Assembly: GCF_030269925.1 (NCBI RefSeq)
Contig: NC_085133.1
Coordinates: 7,770,001-7,834,000, forward strand
Length of the DNA stretch: 64,000 nucleotides
Source of the DNA: Bombyx mori
Taxonomy: Eukaryota; Arthropoda; Insecta; Lepidoptera; Bombycidae
Direction of reading: 5' to 3'
Positions 52,539-63,689 of the stretch are shown here, piece after piece. The notes below the pieces were generated by a model. That model saw only the letters and a program-made list of their open reading frames with translations, did no database searches and was not told the origin of the DNA. Position 1 is the first letter of the stretch, and every line of letters begins with the position of its first letter. A program made the translations under genes and the position numbers.

Positions 52539-53828
52539 GTCAGGTCATAAGTATTGTCACACAGTAAAAACTTTTCTTTTAGAATGCTGGCCACAAAAAA
52601 GTTTATTGAATTCGAATATCGAATTGTTCATGAAAATAAAAATGTATACTTTTAGAATTTTACTCATTTTTTAATATGGAGTGGACGCTTAAAGAAGACC
52701 GTGTTGCAGTTATTGCGTTGCATCGTTGCGGTTACGCGCCAATTCAAATTTTTAAAATACTAAAAATTTTGAATATAACCAAAAGATTCGTTTATCGTAT
52801 CATCAAACGATACAATGAAGACTCTTGTGTAGATGACAGGTCAAGAAGTGGTCGCCCTCGGTCTGTTAGGACTCCAGCAGTGATAAAAGTTGTGAAGGCG
52901 CGAATTCAAAGAAATCCCAAACGTAAGCAGAAACTGTTGGCCCTTCAGATGGGGTTAAGCAGAACCACGGTGAAAAGGGTGTTAAATGAAGACTTAGGGC
53001 TTCGGGCATATCGAAGAAAAACAGGACATCGTTTGAATGCTCGTCTAATGGACCTGAGACTGAAGAGATGCCGCGCTTTGTTGAAGCGGTACGCGGGCAA
53101 AAAATATCGGGAAATTCTTTTTTCGGATGAAAAATTTTTTACCGTGGAAAAGAGCTACAACAAACAAAATGATAAGGTGTACGCACACAGTAGTGAAGAA
53201 GCGAGCAACCGTATTCCGCGTGTCCAACGAGGTCATTTTCCATCCTCGCTCATGGTATGGTTGGGAGTTTCTTATTGGGGCTTAAATTTTCGTGAGAAAG
53301 GTGTAAAAACGAATGCAGTTGTGTATCAAAATACAGTCCTGACGAACCTTGTGGAACCTGTTTCTCATACCATGTTCAATAACAGGCACTGGGTATTCCA
53401 ACAAGATTCGGCGCCAGCTCATAGAGCGAAGAGCACACAAGACTGGCTGGCGGCGCGTGAAATCGACTTCTTTCGGTACGAAGACTGGCCCTCCTCCAGT
53501 CCAGATTTGAATCCGTTAGATTACAAGATATGGCAACACTTGGAGGAAAAGGCGTGCTCAAAGTCTCATCCCAATTTGGAGTCACTCAAGACATCCTTGA
53601 TTAAGGCAGCCGCCGATATTGACATGGACCTCGTTGGTGCTGCGATAGACGACTGGCCGCGCAGATTGAAGGCCTGTATTCAAAATCACGGAGGTCATTT
53701 TGAATAAACTTTAGTGTCATAAGAATCTATGTCTTGTTAAGTTCATTTTGGTATATGAATGGTTACATAATGAATAAACTTGTTTCAATTATTTTACATT
53801 AAACATGTGACAGAATTTATGACCTGAC
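52539..53828 (+). mobile_element. Complete DD37D (maT-type) mariner transposon
   Basis: 1290 bp between TA dinucleotides (52537-52538 and 53829-53830). Inverted ends start GTCAGGTCATAA on both sides and are imperfect further in. One uninterrupted transposase ORF fills most of it. It is structurally complete and possibly active. Confidence 0.93.
52676..53707 (+). CDS. Mariner transposase, DD37D (maT) family, apparently intact
   Basis: 343 residues, the usual size for mariner transposases. It excises and reinserts the element at TA sites in the nucleus. The N-terminus holds paired helix-turn-helix DNA-binding regions (VIALHRCGYAPIQIFKI near 12; RPRSVRTP linker near 60; a second HTH around LLALQMGLSRTTVKRVL near 88). 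The catalytic triad is D151 (FSDEKFF), D244 (QQDSAPAH) and D282 (LNPLDYKIW). There are exactly 37 residues between the last two, which defines DD37D. No frameshift or stop. It starts at the first ATG, 137 bases inside the left end. Activity is inferred from intactness only. Confidence 0.93.
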   Translation: MEWTLKEDRVAVIALHRCGYAPIQIFKILKILNITKRFVYRIIKRYNEDSCVDDRSRSGRPRSVRTPAVIKVVKARIQRNPKRKQKLLALQMGLSRTTVKRVLNEDLGLRAYRRKTGHRLNARLMDLRLKRCRALLKRYAGKKYREILFSDEKFFTVEKSYNKQNDKVYAHSSEEASNRIPRVQRGHFPSSLMVWLGVSYWGLNFREKGVKTNAVVYQNTVLTNLVEPVSHTMFNNRHWVFQQDSAPAHRAKSTQDWLAAREIDFFRYEDWPSSSPDLNPLDYKIWQHLEEKACSKSHPNLESLKTSLIKAAADIDMDLVGAAIDDWPRRLKACIQNHGGHFE

Positions 53829-54827
53829 TAGGTATTATCTAAGATAGCTAAATTGAATCGGTTTTAATCATCCATATGACACTACTTAAACCTATTCAAT
53901 TGTATGCAAAAACGTAATTATTTGGTGATAGAGATATCACATAAAAACAATCATATATCTCTGATATTTAGATCAATTGTTGGACCTACCATCATTCGTA
54001 AAATCGCAATCAATGTAACAATTAAACAAAATTACACAAATATTATACAAAATTAATATTAAATCAGAATCGGGGTTGATGCATATTCAATATTAAGAGT
54101 TGTGATAAATTGAAATTTTATACAATTGGAAAAAAAAACTGAAAATCCTTATAGACCTTTCATATAGGCTCTCTTCAATGAAACATGCTTATCTAAATAA
54201 TAACGTGTCTTTACTTATGCCTCAATCAGTTTTCGTAAACGTCTTTGACATGTAGGTACCTAAACCTAAATTCTCTTCATCCTTCTTTTTGGCAATCTTA
54301 TCTGTCATTCCTCCTTTACTTTTCTTCGATTTCCTCCAAATGGATTGAAGTCTTTCTGCCTAGATTTAGTAGTGGCCTTTTTAGTCGACACAAACTCCTA
54401 CGCTAGCTACGTCTAGCTAAATAAATAAAAAAACCTAAAAAAAAAATCTCGTACCGTGAACACGCATAGATACGTCAGCTATATTTCTGACGCAAGTCCT
54501 GAGTTTGTGATTTCATAATAAAGTAACACTATAACACTTTTTTGTGGCTTTCGCAAATTCGCAATTCCACAAAAAAAAAAAAACATGACAAGTTTTGATT
54601 ACGTCACGTTTATTTTCAAACGTTAAAATTAATTTCGTGATTGCCCAATTACGATTTAGCGTATCTCGGCCGTATTGTTCTGAATACATACTAGGTTTCA
54701 TAAGCAATACCCTACATACATATATTAGAAGCATAATGTTGAGTATCTATGGTATTAACTGTTAAATGTTCACGATTGGTTTCCACGGTGAAGGAATAAC
54801 ATCGTGTAATAAAAATAAAACCCGCAA
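53829..54827. other. No gene recognised
   Basis: AT-rich flank of the mariner; short open frames without domains. Confidence 0.4.
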
Positions 54828-55092
54828 AATTATAATTTGCGTAATTACTGGTGGTAGGACCTCCTGTGAGTCCGCGCGGGTAGGTACCACCACCCTGCCT
54901 ATTTCTGCCGTGAAGCAGTAATGCGTTTCGGTTTGAAGGGTGGGGCAGCCGTTGTAACTATAATTAAGACCTTAGAACTTATATCTCAAGGTGGGTGGCG
55001 CATTTACGTTGTAGATGTCTATGGGCTCCAGTAACCACTTAACACCAGGTGGGCTGTGAGCTCGTCCACTCATCTAAGCAATAAAAAAAAAA
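54828..55092 (+). repeat. Family B retroposon, full length
   Basis: AATTATAATTTGCGTAATTA to CATCTAAGCAATAAAAAAAA; near-consensus and probably young. Confidence 0.88.
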
Positions 55093-55641
55093 TAACATTT
55101 CAAATTCTAAATAATTATAGTACCGTACCTACATATTGCAAATAATATACAAATTGCCACGTGATCATCTGAGTTATGGTTAGTTGAAATAATTTTGTGC
55201 CTGCTATTTCGAGTGATTTTTAGACAAAAAACATATAAAAATAGGTATTGCGTTTTTTTATGTCCTAACTCACGTGGTTCTTACTATACTATTTTAAATC
55301 TTGTTGTTACTCTCTTTACAAAAGCAAATTCTGATTTTTATCTTCTAGGCATCACTTATCACAGGAGGCAGATTTGAATTGAGATTTCAAGGTAAAAACC
55401 CCAAGAACGTGAAGCGTCACCTATGCAATAATTAATTGAAATACTTAAATTCAGCTCTTCAATCAATCAATCAATCAACAGTTTTTCAGCAACTGTCCAG
55501 AAAGGTTTTTTTTTTAAATCTTGAAGTCCAACATCAACCTTGCCCCGGGTCAAAGTTCTCGATACCTGATAAATATTATACGCAGGGGTCGTACTGAGGT
55601 CATCAGAAGTATCAATAAATTTAATATACACAAAAAGGCTA
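55093..55641. other. No gene recognised
   Basis: AT-rich; (ATCA)n simple repeat at about 55459-55478. Confidence 0.4.
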
Positions 55642-55860
55642 TTTTTTTATTTTTTATTGGATAGATGTGTGAACGAGCTCACAGCCCACCTGGTGTTAAG
55701 TGATTACTGGAACCCATAAACATCTGCAACGTAAATGCCCCACACACCTTGAGATATAAGTTCTAAGGTCTCAGTATAGTTACAACGGCTGCCCCGCCCT
55801 TCAAACCGAAACGCATTACTGCTTCACGACAGAAATAGGCGGGGCGGTGGTACCTACCCG
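55642..55860 (-). repeat. Family B retroposon, 5'-truncated
   Basis: T-rich start, AACGAGCTCACAGCCCACCT ... GGCGGGGCGGTGGTACCTAC; stops at CCCG, lacking the last block. Confidence 0.85.
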
Positions 55861-56183
55861 TAATATCTTTAGTTCGCTTGTTTGTCGCTCCACAAATCGT
55901 ACCAATTTGTTTAAAACCAACTTATCTATGTACGAAACAACACTAGCAAGATTCAAATAACATTTATTTCAAATTAAATATCATCATAGCATACACGTTG
56001 TATGTCAAGACTCCGATTACAGTCCTAAGAAACAACGCCAATCCAAATATAGCCACAGTCCTAAGAAACGAAACTCAGGGCCGTTGTTTTTCCTGGAATC
56101 TGATCGCAGCACTACTAATTGTGTAGTGAATTTAAACAAACCATGAACCCAAACACATACAAAAAACACATCCAGAACTTAAC

Positions 56184-56403
56184 AAAGCCCACCGAGTTTC
56201 TCGCCATATCTTCTCAGTGGGTCGCGTTTCCGATCCGGTGGTAGATTCTGCGAAGCACTGCTCTTGCTAGGGTTAGTGTTAGCATCGCGCCCAGGTTAGA
56301 GCCCGTGAGCTCACCTACCCGTCTGGAATAGCCCAGAGCTCACTTACTCACCCGGTTACGCTGGTATAGCTTCTCAAGACTAACAGCTTAGGTAGGAAAA
56401 AAA
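56184..56403 (+). repeat. Family A SINE, 5'-truncated
   Basis: AACAAAGCCCACCGAGTTTC ... GCGAAGCACTGCTCTTGC ... AACAGCTTAGGTAGGAAAAA. A short internal duplication around GAGCTCACTTACTCACCCGG distinguishes this copy. Confidence 0.85.
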
Positions 56404-56546
56404 CTTACTAAACGTAGTTTTTTTGTTATTTTACTCATAATCGCACATCAACAATAATGACACATCAAAATACAATTGCAATAAAAATACTTAAACGCTC
56501 TGGAACGAGTCATTTGTTTGAATGTTTCATTTGAATTTACTGATTA

Positions 56547-56665
56547 CTAGCTTCGCCCCACGGCGTCACCTGCGGTACAAAAATAATCGCAGGTAACATC
56601 GCGGGACTCTGCTATCAATAATAAAATTTAATGTTTCCGGAGCGAAGCGAGGGCGGGTCGCTAGT
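56547..56665 (+). mobile_element. Helitron-like 3' module (CTAGCTTCGCCC...GGTCGCTAGT)
   Basis: Equivalent to the final 120 bp of 15981-16339 and 45875-46214. It begins and ends with CTAG, so the 3' module seems able to occur alone. Confidence 0.55.
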
Positions 56666-57869
56666 TATACATATAAACCTTCCTCTTCGATCACACTATC
56701 TATTAAAAAAAAAACGCATCAAAATCCGTTGTTTAGTTTTAAAGATTTAAGCATACATAGGGACAGACAGATATAGGGACAGAGGAATCGACTTTGTTTT
56801 ATACGATGTAGTGAAGAAAAAAGGTTTGACCGTAAATTTTTAAAACTACAGTTCATTTAAAATGCAGTTCACGAAATGAGTGCAAGCGGCCATTATTGTT
56901 GCGTAAGTTTGTCGTCAGCGGCGCGCCTTCGCCGCGGCACGTTGCCATTGGCCGCCGTGCGGGCGTGACCTTCGGCACGTTCTCATGGTGACTACGCGTT
57001 TTGAGCCACGTGAGATATAGGTACTTAATTTCTAGTCCGTGAATCACAATGATTCTGCGAAATCGGCACATAGCAATCGAGATAACGGTTATCGTAAAGC
57101 TATGTTCGAACTCATAGCAGAAAGATAAAAAAAATTACAGACAATTAAATCCGTTCGGCGGGAAATTAGAAAGTAGGCAGGGTATTCAACGTTTAATTAT
57201 AACAAGTATTGTACAATATTCGAAATACGACCGTATTCACTAAAATCTCGAGGGTCGCTTTGAATTGATACACATTTGAAAAAAAAAACTCAAACTATAT
57301 AAAAAACTGATTTATTAAACAATAAAATAACTACGTACTCAATGATTAATTGATTTGCTAGACAAAAACAAAAATGGTTGACAAACATACAGGAAAAATA
57401 TAGTATGTAGTTTAAAAACAAGAATAAAAAACGCGCCTAATAGCAAAATCATCTAACAATTATTTATTTATTTTTTATTTTTTTATACTGTCAGTAGGTA
57501 TAGGTTGACTTTTTATACTCTCGGTATGAGAGCGAAGTTTTTTTTTTTAAATGAAGGCATTTTTATTTGTTCTTGATGCGGTCTGCAAATTTTCGTAAGT
57601 TAATCAGACGTCTTGATGTTGTAAAAATGACATTCAAAAAGTCCGTTTTATGCAAACAAATATAGAGAAACGTACATATGAAGCGTGTTTTTTTTTTAAG
57701 TTTATGAAACTATTATATCTCATTTTAATAGTAAAATAAAATTATTATTGTGATATGTTACATTTTTTATTCAAGTAGGTATGTATTCTTAATGTGTCGA
57801 TACAAACAGGAAGATTAAAAGGATCTTGGAACCGATGACCAGAGTACTTTTGTCATTTGATGAGTAGAC
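56666..57869. other. No gene recognised; GC-rich patch
   Basis: A GC-rich patch (56890-57010) contains GCGGCGCGCC, GCCATTGGCC and a donor-like TTGC/GTAAGT at about 56897-56903. It could be a promoter or first exon, but the evidence is thin. The rest is AT-rich. Confidence 0.35.
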
Positions 57870-58195
57870 TTGCAATTTGTATTGATTGTAAACGTTTTTT
57901 TTTTTTTGGTTTTCTTCATTTTGTTCTCGGACATAACAAAATTGTAAGGGGCACATCAATATGACTATATTTGTTTTAAATTGTGTTACCTCAGAGCGTT
58001 TTTCTAGGTGAACTGATGTCGACGATTCTATTTTTTATTCTTTTGAAAGTCGGTGCTTCTCATAGTTTCCTATTTAAATTTAATCAAGACCCGACCATTA
58101 GCTTTTGAGTTACGCTTAATAAAGCATAATAATATTGATTTCGACTACATTGATGAAATTCTCATTTTATTTTGTTTAAGACGATTTTAATTTTT
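57870..58195. repeat. Family G repeat
   Basis: TTTTTCTAGGTGAACTGATG, GAAAGTCGGTGCTTCTCAT, GACTACATTGATGAAATTCT match the 60700-60925 copy in order. Confidence 0.5.
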
Positions 58196-58201
58196 TTGTC
58201 G

Positions 58202-58478
58202 TTTTTTTTTTATTGCTTAGTTGGGTGGACGAGCTCACAGCCCACCTGGTGTTAAGTTAACTGGAGCCCATATACAACTACAACGTAAATGCGCCACCCA
58301 CCTTGAGACAAGTTCTGAGGTCTCAGTACAGTTACAAGGCTGAACAACAAGTTACAAGGTTACAAGTTAGAAGGCTGCCCCACCCTTCAAACCGAAACGC
58401 ATTACTGCTTCACGGCAGAAATAGGCAGGGAGGTGGTACCTACCCGTGCGGACTCATAAGAGGTTCTACCACCAATAA
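58202..58478 (-). repeat. Family B retroposon with local duplication
   Basis: Full family order, interrupted by an extra GTTACAAG-type tandem (58334-58372) in the middle. Confidence 0.85.
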
Positions 58479-58663
58479 GAAGTTTCTATTGGCAATTAAT
58501 AGATAAACGTAATTCAATGACGTTTAAATCCTTTTGATTGCAGTAGTTGGTAAGGCTCTTTCGTAAACCCGGTATTAAGTACTTGCAGTAGTTCACAGAA
58601 ATTACTAACGCGACCCACCTAGATTCATAATATTAATCTTATAATTCCATTGTTTCTGTGTAG

Positions 58664-58854
58664 GTAACACTAAAATTATAGATATAGAAGACGGAACTTC
58701 CGCACTATACGTCAAGATGGACGGAGGCGCTCACACTCTGGTCTCTATGGTATCCGGTATCTTTTTAATACCAGCCGATCCAGAATGTCATTTGGCCGTA
58801 AAAATCAAACAGAACCGAAATTATGTATTATACAAAAAGTATATTACACATTGA
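58664..58854 (+). CDS. Probable terminal coding exon of an unrecognised gene
   Basis: A pyrimidine-rich acceptor (TGTTTCTGTGTAG) ends at 58663. From there 62 codons are open to TGA at 58852-58854, entered after the first base of a split codon. The peptide contains TKIIDIEDGTSALYVKMDGG, a hydrophobic VSMVSGIFLIP, and a basic end NRNYVLYKKYITH. Local GC content and codon use are higher than in the flanking DNA. I recognise no family. No matching upstream exon with the right phase was found; it could lie within or before the repeats at 57-58.5 kb. No AATAAA was seen before the next repeat at 59098. Confidence 0.5.
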
Positions 58855-59097
58855 GCCCCTGAATTAATAATTTAGCAAGTTATATTTTTGAAGGATTGGC
58901 CGTTATAAAATATAGATGGTCGTTCTAAAAGACAATTGAACGAATTGTGAATTGATAAAGTATTTCTTTTTTACTACTTACCTATTTAAAAAAATATTCA
59001 ATCGTGGCTTTCATACGACAAAGTTCTCATTGATTTTTTTTACACCAAGAGGGTAAGTCGACAAACCTGTAACCTCTGAATGGTTTTTTATGATTAT

Positions 59098-59476
59098 CTA
59101 GCTCGGGTCTTTAATAAAAATTTCAAACATATTTGACGTTGTTTTATTTTTTTTAATAAAGGAACACTTATTGCGGCATAACTATAATAGTTAGTCATAT
59201 GCTGTCGCGACACCTTTTGTAAATAATAATGTGTTCTACAAAGTTGTAGTACATTATTTTATTCTATCATCAATAGTTTTCGCAGGGCACGCGATGTAAA
59301 GAATATTTTAGGAATATTTTCAAAAAAGATTATAGCCTATGTCACTTGGGGATAGTGTAGCTTCCAAACAGTAAAAGAATTGTTCAAATCCATTCAGTAG
59401 TTTCGGAGCCTATTCAATACAAACAAACAAACAAATATTTCCTTATTATAATATTAAGTATTGGTATAGAAGTATA
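59098..59476 (-). mobile_element. Lep1/Helitron-like repeat
   Basis: CTAGCTCGGGTCTTTAATAA at the left edge; TCGCAGGGCACGCGATGTAA and (CAAA)n at right. This is the reverse complement of the subfamily at 8369-8802. Confidence 0.62.
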
Positions 59477-60699
59477 GATGATCTCGTGGGGATGCCGATT
59501 GTTTCGTTACAAAATAATTACTTATGCAATACTTACGCTCGAAATAGCATACTGGGAAATTTGGGGAAAACGTGCTTTGCAAGCCCCGAAATAAAAACTT
59601 CAATGCTTTTTTTTCTCAGTATTAGGTCAAAACAATAACCGATCTTGGCAACGACTCTTGATACATGATTAACCTAAGGACGGTGACATTGCCATGACCT
59701 TGCGTGTGGGCACAACTATTTACATAAATACACTGGCGGACATACATTTTTTAGGAATACTCAGCTGAAACTGTGACAAGAGTTTTAGCCGTAGTTTAAA
59801 TAAAAACTATTTATACCGACGTTACCTTTCGTACAAAAAATGAAATATGTAAATGTTAACACTGTACTGCTTTGAAACGATGCCTTAAAACGAACTCCTA
59901 TAGTTCTTCTTATAAAACTACAATTCGTTACGAAATGTTTTAAATTTTCGCGGCTATCTTTATTTACACCTACGATCTACATTTTAAGCACTATTTACGG
60001 GTTCGTACCTTTATTTTTACCCATGTCATGGGATCTTGGCGCTTGCTACAGCGACATAATTAATGCGGGTAACGGATTAAATGCAAAATTCTTTTGTTAG
60101 ATTCAATTAAATGTGTTCATAATATGGGTAGGAGCGAAATTTAAAAAAAAGCAATCGTTACTAAATCATATTTTGTAGATATCATCAAAGGAAATCTTCC
60201 ACCGAGCGGGTGATATTCCTTGGTAGACCGAAGGTCCGAATGTTGTTGTTGGAATTTTGTATATATGCAAGCCTATCTTGAAAAGGTCGTGAGCGAAATT
60301 CAGCAACTGTCAAATATCTTTGTTAAATGATGGCTACCCGCCATCCACATAACCGACGTGATTTGAACACGCAACCTTCTGAAGCCACAATTTGGAGAAA
60401 AAATCGTTTTAGTTCAGTGATAAATATCAAATTAGAAACAGAATACCAAAGAGCTTGTGAATTTTAAAAAAAAAGCAAAGAATTCCGTTAAAATTGGCAA
60501 TCACATTTTGGCACATTGTAGTTCTCATTTTATAAACAGACAAGGTTAGCTTAAAATAGAATATTTGAAACTAGATTTTCTTTATATAACGTATTTTCTG
60601 TCTTATTTAGACAATATTAATAATCGTTGTCGTCGTGGCCTAAAAGATAAGACGCTTGATGTCTTCGTGTCGAGCGATGCGACCGTGCCGGTGTTCAAA
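59477..60699. other. No gene recognised
   Basis: AT-rich, without domains, splice-framed ORFs or identified repeats. Confidence 0.4.
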
Positions 60700-60925
60700 C
60701 CCCACAGGCAGGAAACTTTTTTAAACAACTCGAAAAAAGGAGAAGGTTCTCATGCGACAACTTTTTTTTCTAGGTGAACCCGTTTTCGATAGTTATATTT
60801 ATCAAGATCTGACCAGTAGTTTTTGATCTTTAATATCTAATGCACATTTATTTCATTTCGATTACATTGATAGCATTCTCACTTTATTTTGAAGAAGTCT
60901 GTTTAGTTTTTTGTTAAAATTTTAT
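60700..60925. repeat. Family G repeat
   Basis: CAACTCGAAAAAAGGAGAAG, CTTTTTTTTCTAGGTGAACC and TCGATTACATTGATAGCATT match the copy at 57870-58195. Confidence 0.5.
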
Positions 60926-61089
60926 ATAATTTTATCTAAGAGAATATTTATCATGTGTAATATTTATCCAGGAACAACTTCTACAATGAAATTAAAACAT
61001 GTTATAATAAAAGACCAAACCGAAAATTACACTGACCTATAGTTTTTCATAATTGATGATAACAGGGCATTTCGTGAATCTGTAAAAAC

Positions 61090-61263
61090 AGGTACCACTA
61101 TCCTGCTTATATTTATAGTGAAGCAGGCATGCATTCGAAGGGTAAAACGCTTTAGCAAATGAGATTGCGATCTTACATCTCAAGATGGGTGACAGTACTC
61201 AACTTATGATACAGACTACTAGCCACATAAGATCAGAGCTGTGAACTCACACATCCAAATAGA
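61090..61263 (+). repeat. Degraded family B copy
   Basis: GGTACCACTATCCTGC, TTATAGTGAAGCAGGCATGC, ATCTCAAGATGGGTGACA and GCTGTGAACTCACACATCC keep family order but are heavily diverged. A fresh copy inserted next to it. Confidence 0.6.
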
Positions 61264-61286
61264 GTAATGGAATGCAGAGCCAAAAC

Positions 61287-61533
61287 TTTTTTTTTTTATT
61301 GCTTAGATGGGTGGACCAGCTCACAGCCCACCTAGTGTTAAGTGGTTACTGGAGCCCATAGACATCTACAACGTAAATGCTCCTCCCACCATGAGATATA
61401 AGTTCTAAGGTCTCAGTATAGTTACAAGGGCTACCCCACCCTTCGAACCGAAACGCATTACTGCTTCACGGCGGAAATAGGCAGGGTGGTGGTACCTACC
61501 CGCGCGGACTCCCAAGAGATCCTACCACCAGTA
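61287..61533 (-). repeat. Family B retroposon
   Basis: T-run, GCTTAGATGGGTGGACCAGC ... CTTCACGGCGGAAATAGG ... GATCCTACCACCAGTAA. Confidence 0.87.
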
Positions 61534-61790
61534 ACATTACTAATATATACAACTGTTGGTAAGCCCGGCTTGAATATATAGGAAATTTTACAGTATTCAC
61601 ACCCAAAAAGATGAGGGCAGTTTATGGATTCCTGTTTCAGATAATGGTCTGTCTATTTATAAACATACAGCACACAGCCTATGATATGTTTCAAACTGTA
61701 ATTTTACTTGTTTGCAGAGTATATACAAAGGTTGGAACAATCTCAATAACAACCACAATTGATTTTCGTCTTCTTCTTCTTTCTATCCAA

Positions 61791-61843
61791 TTACCCGCTG
61801 CTGGGGTGTAGGACTCGAATCAAATTCTCCCATTTGCATTGGT
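61791..61843 (-). pseudogene. Short LINE ORF2 C-terminal fragment
   Basis: TTACCCGCTGCTGGGGTGTA and GACTCGAATCAAATTC match the end of the fragment at 7901-8028. Confidence 0.5.
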
Positions 61844-61849
61844 GAAAAA

Positions 61850-63685
61850 AAAGAACAATTGCTTAACCTTTGTTCTATTTTTATTCATAAAAGTTACCAG
61901 AGTCAATTAAAAATGCAAAACAGTCTGACATAGTCTTATTGGTCAACATGAAAACAAAACTTGATGCTAAAATAAATTAAGAAGTGTTTATTGTAGCTTT
62001 ATCCAATGCAATGTTTATGGAATTATCAATCAAAAGAGTGAAGTTATATTTGAAACAAAATGCATCTCTGATTTTCAAAAAGGATGTCATTTCTACACTA
62101 AAATAGCATATTTCAGTGTTTCAGTTTTCTTTCAGTCAGCATGGTAATACCCACCAGCTTAGGCACACGATATTTCCTACAATGACTGAGTAAATATCTT
62201 AATAAAAAAGAAATTATAGAACCTTCACTGAACTGATATAATTGAGAAGACATTAGGTGTAACAAATTTTATGAAACTAAGTGCCTTTCACTAAGATAAC
62301 ATGAATCATACATACTTCTAATATATAGAAATAAAGTTTTTTTTTTAATTACTGCTTATAATCTTATTTCAAAATCTTGTAACAAACATTTATAATTTAA
62401 TGTACAAATTCAAAAATAATCAAAATTTAGCTTTTTTCTCATTTAACATCACATATTATGTTTATTGAAAAGCGTTTTTTTATGTTTATTAAGTAAGCAA
62501 TAATTTGCTTCTAAGCAACAAATTTAAATAGAGAATACTATATTACATACTAACATCAATGCAAAAAAAAACTTACTTTTTAAATCTCCGTCAACTGTTT
62601 ATGCCTGTGACATTGATTGATGTGATTTGGAATTTCAATGTTTCCCAATGCACTTTAACACTGATTTCAAAACAGTCATTAATCGGTATTGAGCGCAATT
62701 CACGGCATAGACTTATATTTTTACGTTTTCACTATTTCACAGAACGAATTTCATGAAACTCGGCGAATAGTGTACGAATTCACGATTTTAAATAAATGTT
62801 TAGAACTAACTACCTATTCACAAATCGCTTTTTCATTTTTGACAATCAGCTGATTTCAAAATGCTGAAGTGAATCATTTTGCACCCTCTATATATATTAT
62901 GATTTAGCTCTATGTCTTATGACAATTTTTCTCTCGTATTCTGTTAGCTTTGGCTGACGGTTTGCTTGTATGTTTGTAAGTTAGTTGCAATGTAGGTCAA
63001 TAAAAAATATTTTCAATCAAAAAGATTTAATTATGGAATTCCTCATTCGTTCCTTCCATAACTTAGCCAATTAACTATCCTGAATAATATTAGGTACTCT
63101 TTAAAATACTGAACCTAACCGCTGCAGATATAACCTTTTTTGAATCATCTAATTAAACTTGGTGTAAACTTTGTAATAGAACCGCATGTTACAAATTATT
63201 ATTTAATTCGCTGAAGCTGACCATTCGATGCTACTTAGTACCGTGAACAGTGTCGATCTGATTCTTCGACATGATACGTACGCTTGTAGAATTTAATAAG
63301 GCTTATAGTTTTTATTAGCTATGATCTAGGGACCGCAGTTCGGTCAAATAATCTGTGGGCCTGAAGATGTCTAGTTTATTTTATGTGCTGGCAGCACTAT
63401 AATTGACTGCTGGGAATTCGCTAGAAGTAATAGTGTTCTGAGGCTGGGAAAGTGGAAACTGACTGTCGTTTATTCTATAAATAAATAAGTGGTAGTAAAG
63501 AGTATAGATGGAGAAGAAGTATATTATAAATTACTATCGGAATTAACTCAAAGAAGTGACAATTTCATGTCCATACTAAACAATGATAGTACCTAAACCA
63601 TCAGGAATTAAAATATATAGTTATTAGGTATAATATCATCATAAATCATAGTCATTAAACACTTAAACTCAGTGGTTTTATAGAA
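61850..63685. other. AT-rich DNA, no gene recognised
   Basis: A minus-strand donor-like AAAAA/GTAAGT lies at about 62568-62579 but has no supporting Inr/DPE pair or ORF. Nothing else is callable. Confidence 0.4.
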
Positions 63686-63689
63686 AGTG

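Noticed and set aside
54840..55090. tRNA gene within family B copies
   Set aside because: GGTTTGAAGG resembles a Pol III B box, but no cloverleaf or correctly spaced A box could be drawn.
57551..57594. Signal-peptide-like first exon (MKAFLFVLDAVCKF) with GTAAGT donor
   Set aside because: Its donor phase (two bases left over) does not fit the phase of the terminal exon at 58664, and no bridging exon was found.
62559..62756. 65-codon plus-strand ORF
   Set aside because: No domain, AT-rich composition equal to the flanks, and a minus-strand donor-like site overlaps it; no support for coding.
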